The position numbers and the translations under genes are program-made. From Albula goreensis (Eukaryota; Chordata; Actinopteri; Albuliformes; Albulidae), in assembly GCA_022829145.1 (NCBI GenBank), contig CM040758.1, forward strand, positions 12,670,628 to 12,734,627: DNA of 64,000 bases. The letters run 5' to 3'. Of the stretch, positions 57,901 to 64,000 are shown piece after piece. A model generated the notes under the pieces. That model was not told the origin of the DNA. It did not search any database and saw only the letters and a program-made list of their open reading frames with translations. Position 1 is the stretch's first letter. Each line of letters starts with the position of its first letter.

Positions 57901-60900
57901 CCGAAGTCTGCATGATTAGCAAAGCTCATAGAGTATTCTTTCATGGTTCACAGTTTACAATTAGCAAGCACATTGGTCTATAATTTGATATGAGAATAAA
58001 AAATGGTGTGATTATTGTAAGACATGTTGCTATGGCCAGTCATTACATCATATTAACAGTCTATCAATGTCACACTCGCTTTTTGATAGCACACTGGTAC
58101 TGCCACAGGCTGCTGTTGGCAAGTAGAGAACGTAGGGATTTTTTTTTCTGTTTCACAACGTGGTGCAGTAATGTTATCATGTGACATTGGAATGTTATTT
58201 TATGGCAACTTTCTGGCCATGTTACACCCTGATGTTGTCAGAACCGAAATGTGAGGAGTAACACATGTCACAACATGATTGAAGTAACAATATGGTGAAA
58301 GTAAATTCAGACTTTAAACACACGCTGTTGACAGTACTGTGCATACACAGAATCTGAATAATGGCCCTTCATGTCTGCTCACACTACTGCTGCTATTGTT
58401 GTTGTTGTCTTAAAGAACAAGAAATATGACTAAAAAAAAACAGCATGACTTCAGGAAAGGGATATGGTGTCCATATGCAAAGATATGTTATAAAAAAAAG
58501 CAGGCCAGGGTTTCTGCACTGTGGTGGTTATGTTCTTTAGTTTATATACACATAGCTGCTGTTGTTTTGTGGAGATGTAGTTTATGTACTGACAAGCAGA
58601 AAAAGAGGCCTGTGCAACAGTGTACACAGAAAAATGTGTCTAATTTCTTACTTCATTCTGTTAACTATTGTGGTGTTGTTTAAATTAGTACAACAGTCCT
58701 GTTTATCCTGACAGGCAGCGTTCTTACAAGCATGGAATGTTCAACAAGGCTGTCATTGATTCAGAGGTACCTGGTGTGCTTAAAGGAAAACCCATCTGAA
58801 TATCTTTGTCTTTCCTGACTGACAAAAAACAGTATTGTTGCAGTGTCGCTCCATGGTATTGCAGAAACAGAAAAGGCTGTATTATCTTGTCTTATACAAC
58901 ATGGAGCCTGGAATGTTGTTTTAACTGTTCTTGTATTTTTTAATTCGCCTGAAGTACTTTTACTGAACTGGAAAAAAGCAACTTTGTTTTGCCAAATAAG
59001 AGCTGTGCTCTTGTCCTCTCCATTAAATTTCCTTTTTTTATTTTTGCTTGTTTGTGTTCTGAGCTGTAATTAAGCCACTAATAAACTTAAAGTGCTTTCA
59101 CGGTGAAATCTGTTTTCTGGTACGGTACCCTAGATTGGTTCCAGAGGTAACAAACTGGCTGGTCAGCTGTCAGGGGAAACATCCAGCCGTGGCAGAATAC
59201 AAGTACAGACCATGTGATGCGTAATACAAATTCCTTTTTCATCTGCAGAGCATCCACATGTCTAAAAAGCATAACTCACAATATGTATTATGTTCTCCAT
59301 AATGCACAAGTCTATCATTTACTGATTTTCTGTTCAGCCTCTTAGCAAACAGTGTGGAATGAAGTTGCTAGCTGTTGCTTTTGGAGAGGGCATTTTTGGG
59401 ATGCCAGTGGCTGTTTTCCACACTACAGGCCACACAGTGTCCAACCGGAGAGATATCCCAAATCAGGGGATAGAGATTACAGCTTCACATAAGCTTTATT
59501 TGAAGAAAGTGATTGTTTATTAACAATACATTCTTAATTTGTTATCCATATTGCAAACAACCTATTTATTGTGTTCTCCCTGTCTTGTTTCTAAGGGTGC
59601 TTGTGCAGTGGTAACCAAGCAACCTTTGCCATCTTAGATCCACCCTACCCTGGCGGAATGAAACCAGTTGTGTTCTGCTGCAGTGGAACTCTGGTTTCAG
59701 TGAGCTAATGACATAACCCGCAATGACTCAATCTACAGATGCCTTCAGAATAGGGCCCAGCCGGTGCTTATCAAAAGCACCTTCATTAGCAGTACTAACA
59801 GAGAGCTCAAATCTCAGCAGTTGTGTACTTAGGTGATAATTGCCAACTGTGTCACCCCAAATAGTTAAATTGCCTCCTGTATGTTTGTCATGTCACACAC
59901 TTCTTTATTGTACCATACTGAATTTTTTTCTCTATCTCTTGCTTACAAACAACTTTACCCATGAACATATGATTTGTGAAGTTCCCTGCTGAGTTCCAAC
60001 CACATACAGGGGGGATAATTGAAGTGGAACATTCAATTGCCCGCATGTATAACTATGGCATTATTATGTTGCCATTGCTTTATAGAAAACACACATTAAC
60101 AGTGTTTTTGCCTCTGAATACGTTAGTCTAAACAAGGGAAATAATACATAGATGTCAAAATAACTTGTAGGTCCAAGTACCAATGCTAAATCACTGTCTT
60201 CTTTTATTCATATATAACATCACAGCTGAGCCGATACACACAATGTTTGACTCCTTCTGGAGTATATTTTCCTCTACATATATGGTCAAAAATAAATGTG
60301 GATGTAGATGTGGGAATGCCAACACCGGACATGTTTGGGTAACTGGCGACATTTGCATAAGATGGGATGAAGAGAAATGTGCTGCACACTCTGCAGCGAT
60401 TGATTGGCATGGCTGTGGACAGAACTTACACAGAGGCTCAGTGGTTCAGACTCTGTTTATTTCATGGTAGGATGACATGTTAATGCTAATCCAGTAAAAC
60501 ATATATAATGATAGTCGGGTAGTTATGGGCCATAGTTCTGAGGGGTATGGCATCCATCATATGTACTGACACATCACAAGAGAATGTACTTTGAATATTT
60601 ACTCCCTACTGGTATCCCACCTGCATGGGATTATGACTGTAACTGCCTATTGGTGTATTAGCAAAGCATATCCCTAAAGCTGAGCAGAGTTAAACCACGT
60701 TAGGACACAAAATGAGTTAACGTCATTGTTAGGAACCAGAAGAAATGCTACAGGTGATGTACTTTGTTTAAAGATACAGCTTTGCCCTGTTTCAGAATCA
60801 AACATACACCCTCCTGCTAATAAGCCATACCCCTGCACAACAGTGCCACTATTCAAAAACGTTATATGATGAAAGATTTTTTGGAAGTGGCATGTTCTAT

Positions 60901-63900
60901 TTACATAGTGTAATGCTGCAGATGTCAATTGTGTTTGCTAAAGTTCAATCAAACTATACTACAGACATTATGTGAATTCATATGCTGATTAAGAGGAGGT
61001 TGTCAGACTTTTGCACCAATAAAAGATGGCTTTGTAGGCTCGCTGTCTTGTTTTCCTTGACATTTTGCCTCAGCACTTTATTGAATGGGTTTCCGATGTG
61101 ATATGAAAGGTCTGGCAATGAGGAATCTGAGGATTAACATTAGCTTCCCATCCAGTTTCATCTCTTCCTGGGGATGTCTGTACAAACAGGTATCTGCCTG
61201 GGTTTACATGGCGAGATCAGCATGTGAGGAGATAAATCATCACACCCTGCAGTCAATGACAGGAGTGGGCAGTTCCCATGTATTGTGCCTTTGAAGTTTC
61301 TGGTTCACTAAAAAAAATATTGAGTCTTGGCATTGTCTCAATACAAAGAATTCACCTCTAGCTATGTTTTGCTCAGATGTTGCAATGCTGCTGTAATATT
61401 TGCTGATTAAAAAATGGGATTGAATTGTCTAAAGGGGAAGGGGGGGGAAGAGTGTGTTCACTGGGGTTAAGGCATCCAAATCAATTTCATTTATTTTTTA
61501 TGTGGATATAATACATGCCTACACTTTGATCTGTGAGGGTACTTGTGAGGGCAAGGAATTCTGGCAGTGTGACTGTTAAAGGATGTGTGTGTGATTATCT
61601 CTTTTGATCGCATTGTCCAAAGTCGTTGAGAGTTGTCACATGCAATATTCAGCTTTTTACAGGTTTAAAAGACTGTTGAAAACACTGTCTTCACTGCAGC
61701 ATGTGGAATTATGGTAATAACTCGTGGCTCCCCCAATAAAACCAGTACAACCACTTAAATCAGCAAATCAAACTGATTTGTATGGTACATTTCAAAAACA
61801 GTTGTCACAATAAGTGCAATAGAACTCCATGTCTCCATGTCAGACAGAAAAGGAGAAAACCTTGGGAGGAGTCAGACTTCAGAGGAGGAGCTTGTCCTCT
61901 TTTGACCAATACAATGTGCGTCCAGTGGTGGTGTATCATTGAGCTCCCCTCCTCCCGTCCCCCAGACCTGTCTCTGTGCTCATCCTTTATCTGCACTCAG
62001 AGGCTGCAAAATGCCCCAACCCACTTCCTGTAGTGGAAGAACCGCAGCTTTTATTTGAGTATTTTACCTCTGAAAATGCGGGAGATGGGCTTGGTAGAGA
62101 GAGAGGGGGAAAAAAGAAAAGAAAAAAGCTAGGGATTGAAAGACACATGAATGAAGTTCATCCAAACAAAACGTAGCCCCCCCTTAGAAGCCATGAAAAG
62201 GGCGTTTTAAAACATGGTGAGATAAAGTGCGATTATCGTCCATGATTTGGATTCGTATCATTGGGTATCAAAGGCAAGCCTGTGAAATTACAGAACCAAG
62301 CGACTGGTAAGGAGGGGTAGACTCCTCCCTTGTGATGCAATCAATCCTAGACTGCAAGCCAGAAGCCCCTGATAGGAATCACATAGACTGTTCCACAGGG
62401 CTATCGGGCTTTGTCTCGGCACTGTAGTTATGAGACAACAGGCTATTTAAAACTAGAAGACTACACTTCTAAGCACTTTATAAGAGAGTTGTCCTCAGGG
62501 TATTGTGTGGTTAGGTTTTTCTTTCCCCTGGTGCTGGTAAATTGTGCCTATGCACAAGTGTGCTTGACTTCAGTGAGCTTAAACAGACACATTCACTCAC
62601 GCTCAAGCCTCTCAATGATGCCATTGTAGAAGAAACAAGATCTTTTTCAAACTTTTTTCTTTTCACTGTATGCCAAAATGCTTTGTAATGTTGTGTAGTG
62701 CATATGTAAAAGTAGCTGGAAATAAACTTATTCTGTATATATAGTGTTAATTGTATTGAACTAAGTTACATGAGTCTAACAGATGTAAATGTATTTTAAT
62801 AGAGTTAAAAGGTAGGCTGCACTAGCTATGTTCTTAAATTAAACATAATAATTAGCTGTGTATTAAATTATATTCATAGTGTCACATGATTCCACTTACA
62901 AAATTGAGACTCTAAAACACTACACTTTTTTATATTTGTACCAACCAGCCAACTATCTGCAAATTCCACTCCCCATCACTTTAGTGAACATGGTACTGTT
63001 CTTGAAAATGAACAGATTCAACCCCACAGACTTTACCCACATGTTGGTAATGACCCTGTGAGAATCCATCTTACATGGGTTTGTAGTTTTCATGGGTTTA
63101 ACACAAACAACATTAAAGAATTGATATGAATTAGAATTATATTCTTGCTGTGTTGTTTCATTTCATTTGCAGTCGGTTGGGTGTGCTGACCTGAGTCACA
63201 TTGCAAAAACTGTTAAACTGACTCTCAAATAATCTCCAACAGAACACACTGTTCTCTCCTGTAAAGGCATTTGAGCACTGATGATAAATTTGCTAAGGTG
63301 TTCTTTTTCTTTTCACTATGTGAAAGCCTTCCTAAATATGCAACTAAAATACAGTGTGTTTAGATGTTTACTTCAGGATTCTGTCTATAACAGAATGCTA
63401 GGGTTTTCTAAGGTCGCTACTGACACTAAAAACACATGCAATGGGTTCACTGCCTATGTAATTACTTTGTGCTTACAAAGTGAACAGATGTATAAAGGCA
63501 TGTTCTTACAATGTGCTTAAGAACTTTGTTCAGTATTGTGTTCTGTTTTCAAAGTGAACACTAAGTGACGAATATGTTTAGAGAAATCAAATAGGTTTTT
63601 AAGAAGCCAGTTGAAGTTTAGTAAAAGGTTAGCTCATAGTGAGAGTAAGCTCACAGCACAAGGTAAAGTCTACGGTCAGACCATGAGCTACACAAAGTAT
63701 GTACTACAGTTCTCCAAATGCAACTGCTGAATGAATAGTATGGCAGTAAACAAGTAATTACATTGTAATTACATTTATTTGAGGATACTTTTAAACTGGA
63801 TGAATATTTTTCATGACTAGAATATAATCTGTTTAAATTCATTAGCAAGTTCTTCCTTGGTGTTGTTAAAATATAATTTATGTACATAAATAATTGAGAT

Positions 63901-64000
63901 TGTATGCATTATAGCACTTTATAATGGAGACTGTCAAGTATATGTTGCATCATGCTTCAGGAACTTCTATGTGGAGTTTTGTTGTATTTGAACTCTTCTC
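54914..64000 (+). other. dkk2: dkk2 intron 1, 5' part
   Basis: I looked for the CSSDKEC-type first cysteine-rich exon in all + frames and did not find it, so the intron runs past the window end; this intron is long in other vertebrates. It holds a 31-bp tandem duplication at 56682-56737, a G-run near 61439 and a purine-rich patch at 62090-62135. No other gene is seen. Confidence 0.75.
56682..56737. repeat. Two-copy tandem duplication, period 31 bp
   Basis: TTGTATTTAGAAGAGACTTC plus AGAGA occurs at 56682-56706 and again, identical over 25 bases, at 56713-56737. Perfect identity suggests a recent duplication. Confidence 0.95.

Noticed and set aside
60183-60470. Cysteine-containing frame (KCGCRCGNANTGH) as a possible dkk2 exon 2
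   Set aside because: Cysteine spacing does not match the DKK first cysteine-rich domain (CSSDKEC...), and the flanks lack fitting splice sites.

Overview
The window is nuclear DNA from a ray-finned fish, most likely a teleost. Genes are split by GT-AG introns. The sequence carries long AT-rich non-coding stretches, dinucleotide microsatellites and a tRNA-headed SINE whose 3' tail is of the LINE type common in teleosts. I cannot name the species.

Positions 1-19035 hold nearly all of papss1, the bifunctional 3'-phosphoadenosine-5'-phosphosulfate synthase 1, on the + strand. Eleven coding exons (702-18323) join in frame to give 604 residues plus a stop. Adding the roughly 20 residues of the usual first exon, which lies upstream of the window, gives 624, the human PAPSS1 length. 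The APS kinase P-loop and the ATP sulfurylase HNGH motif are intact. A single AATAAA at 19010 closes a 3' UTR of about 0.7 kb.

Positions 19036-54300 are a gene-poor stretch of about 35 kb with no convincing protein gene. It holds a (GA)n tract, a (TG)n tract, a (TC)n tract, a decayed minisatellite of about 30-bp units, a minus-strand SINE with a companion dispersed repeat, one isolated SINE/LINE tail, CTCF-like motifs and a few GC- or CpG-rich blocks that could be regulatory.

Positions 54320-54913 hold the promoter, leader and first coding exon of dkk2 (Dickkopf-2, a secreted Wnt modulator), also on the + strand. The exon encodes a signal peptide and an N-terminal segment with the DKK2-like 'VNSIK' and 'NRSA' motifs. 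Its two cysteine-rich domains are not in the remaining 9 kb, which reads as dkk2 intron 1. The order papss1 then dkk2 in the same direction matches human 4q25, which supports both calls.

The two genes are neighbours but not functional partners: papss1 makes the sulfate donor in cytosol and nucleus, and dkk2 acts outside the cell. I found no new multi-gene system. The most interesting leads are a CpG-rich block 4.5 kb upstream of dkk2, a coding-like antisense segment in papss1 intron 11, a perfect 16-bp hairpin in intron 10, and a CTCF consensus lying across the exon 8 splice acceptor.
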